64,000 nucleotides of DNA from Progne subis subis (lineage: Eukaryota > Chordata > Aves > Passeriformes > Hirundinidae): assembly GCA_022316685.1 (NCBI GenBank), contig JAKJHU010000034.1, forward strand, positions 868,001 to 932,000, read 5' to 3'. Below, piece after piece: positions 63,036 through 64,000 of the stretch. The notes under the pieces were generated by a model. That model searched no databases, was not told where the DNA came from, and worked only from the letters and a program-made list of their open reading frames with translations. A program made the position numbers and the translations under genes. Every line of letters begins with the position of its first letter. Within the stretch, counting starts at the first letter, position 1.

Positions 63036-63633
63036 TGTACTGGTTTTGCCTGGGACAGAGTTAAATTTTTTCACAGTAGATTTTGTGGGGCTCCATTTTG
63101 GATCTGTGCTGAAAATGGGGTTGGAAATATAGTGATGCTTTTATTATGGCAGAGTAGGGCTTACACAACATCAAAGCAACCTTTCTGCTTTCTCACCCCA
63201 TCTCACAAGTGAATGGGTTGGGGGTTCAAAAGGAACTGGGAGGGGAGCAGACCCAAGACAACTGACTTCAATTGATCAAGTGGATATTCCACACCATATG
63301 GCATCATGCTGGCAATAAAAATTGGGCATAAGAAGAAGGAAGGAAGGGACATTTGAAGTGATGGCATTTGTCTTCCCAAGTCACCATTTTGTGCAATGGG
63401 GCCCTGCTCTCCTGGAGATGACTGAACACCTGCCTGCCCATGGGAAGTGGTGAACGAATTCCTTGTTTTGCTTTGCTTGCATGCTCAGCTTTTGCCTTAC
63501 CTATTAAACTGTCTCTATTTTAACCCATGAGTTTTCTCACTTTTATCCTTATGATTCTCTTCTGAGTCCCACTGTGGGGGAGTGACTGAACATCTCCTGG
63601 TGCTTAATTGCTGACCAGAGTTAAACTACAACA
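63036..63633 (+). mobile_element. Intact solo LTR of an avian endogenous retrovirus family, 598 bp
   Basis: Starts TGTACTGGTTTTGCCTGGGA and ends AGTTAAACTACAACA, with the 5-bp target duplication CTCTG on both sides. This is a widespread avian LTR type that I recognise from its start, from TTTGTCTTCCCAAGTCACCA and GGAGATGACTGAACACCTGC, from TTGTTTTGCTTTGCTTGCAT and from its CACTCCCCCAC-type end. U3 carries an AATAAAA TATA-like box (63314-63320). An ATTAAA poly(A) signal follows at 63503-63508. No internal retroviral sequence is present. The 3'-truncated LTR at 32061 is a relative. The intact ends and duplication mark this as the better-preserved copy. Confidence 0.92.
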
Positions 63634-63638
63634 CTCTG
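63634..63638. repeat. Target site duplication CTCTG, right copy
   Basis: Exact copy of 63031-63035, directly after the LTR's terminal CA. Confidence 0.9.
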
Positions 63639-64000
63639 GATTATCATTCCAAACAACAACAATAAACAACTTTGGAAAAATTTTCTCAGCAGATCAGTTT
63701 GTGCCCTACTAATTGCACTGCTTTCTGCTGGACAGGTGGGAGTGGGAGAAGTAAGAGGTTAATTCAGGAATGAACCCAACCATGGCAGAGCAATCCCCTT
63801 AATGCCCAGTAGACACCTGTCATGCAGTTCTCTGTTTCAAAGGAAAAAGAAGAGTGGGGAAAGATTTTAAGTTTTCAAGATACCTGTCTTTAAATACCTT
63901 TAAATCCAGGGTCTTGTGGCTTCCTGAAACAGGAGACCCTGAACTACATCTTTAACAGACTTCTTCAGAATGTCCCCATGCAATGCATTCTGCCTATATA
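63639..64000. other. Intron 1, last 362 bp of window
   Basis: Ordinary A/T-rich intronic DNA to the window edge. I see no exon 1 of PPM1H and no CpG-rich promoter region, so both should lie further right. Confidence 0.6.

Larger units (their letters stand above)
18401..64000 (-). other. PPM1H: PPM1H intron 1, 3' part (45.6 kb visible)
   Basis: Everything from the acceptor of exon 2 to the end of the window lacks a further PPM1H exon. Exon 1 should be GC-rich and carry the start codon and the residues ahead of VINAGKS; no such block appears, so intron 1 continues past 64000. A very long first intron is expected, since the human gene also has one. The repeats and candidate sites inside it are listed separately. 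Confidence 0.8.

Noticed and set aside
18401..64000. PPM1H exon 1 within the window
   Set aside because: No GC-rich coding block ending in a phase-2 donor with the residues expected before VINAGKS was found.

Overview
This window is vertebrate nuclear DNA, almost certainly from a bird and probably a passerine. The evidence is CR1 LINE 3' fragments, solo LTRs of an avian endogenous retrovirus family, compact GT-AG introns in A/T-rich DNA, and no mammal-type SINEs. There are no bacterial operons, CRISPR arrays or rRNA genes, and no tRNA gene that I can support.

The only protein-coding gene I can support is PPM1H, a metal-dependent PP2C-family Ser/Thr phosphatase. It runs on the minus strand and only part of it is present. 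Three consecutive internal exons are visible: exon 2 (18232-18400), exon 3 (7780-8124) and exon 4 (777-889). They join in frame to give about 209 codons, carrying the NEDQ, DGHAG and NAGDS motifs of the PP2C fold. All have consensus splice sites. Exon numbers assume one upstream coding exon. Exon 1 and the promoter should lie beyond 64000, and the remaining exons before position 1.

Layout: 1-776 is part of intron 4. 890-7779 is intron 3, with an antisense CR1 tail (about 3683-4235) fused to a CpG-rich block (about 3355-3682). 8125-18231 is intron 2, with a 1,475-bp LTR-like element (12839-14313, 5-bp target duplication) and an antisense CR1 tail (about 17550-17943). 18401-64000 is the 3' part (45.6 kb) of a very large intron 1. 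It holds two short CR1 tails, four LTRs, several T/G- or A/C-rich low-complexity tracts, long A tracts, and a perfect RFX-type X-box palindrome at 36128-36142.

I found no previously undescribed gene system. The items most worth checking are the intronic CpG-rich block, which could be an internal promoter; the X-box palindrome; the 1.475-kb LTR-like element with its perfect GC hairpin; and the G-run tract at 46621-46760. Most of the window is ordinary intronic sequence in which I see nothing specific.
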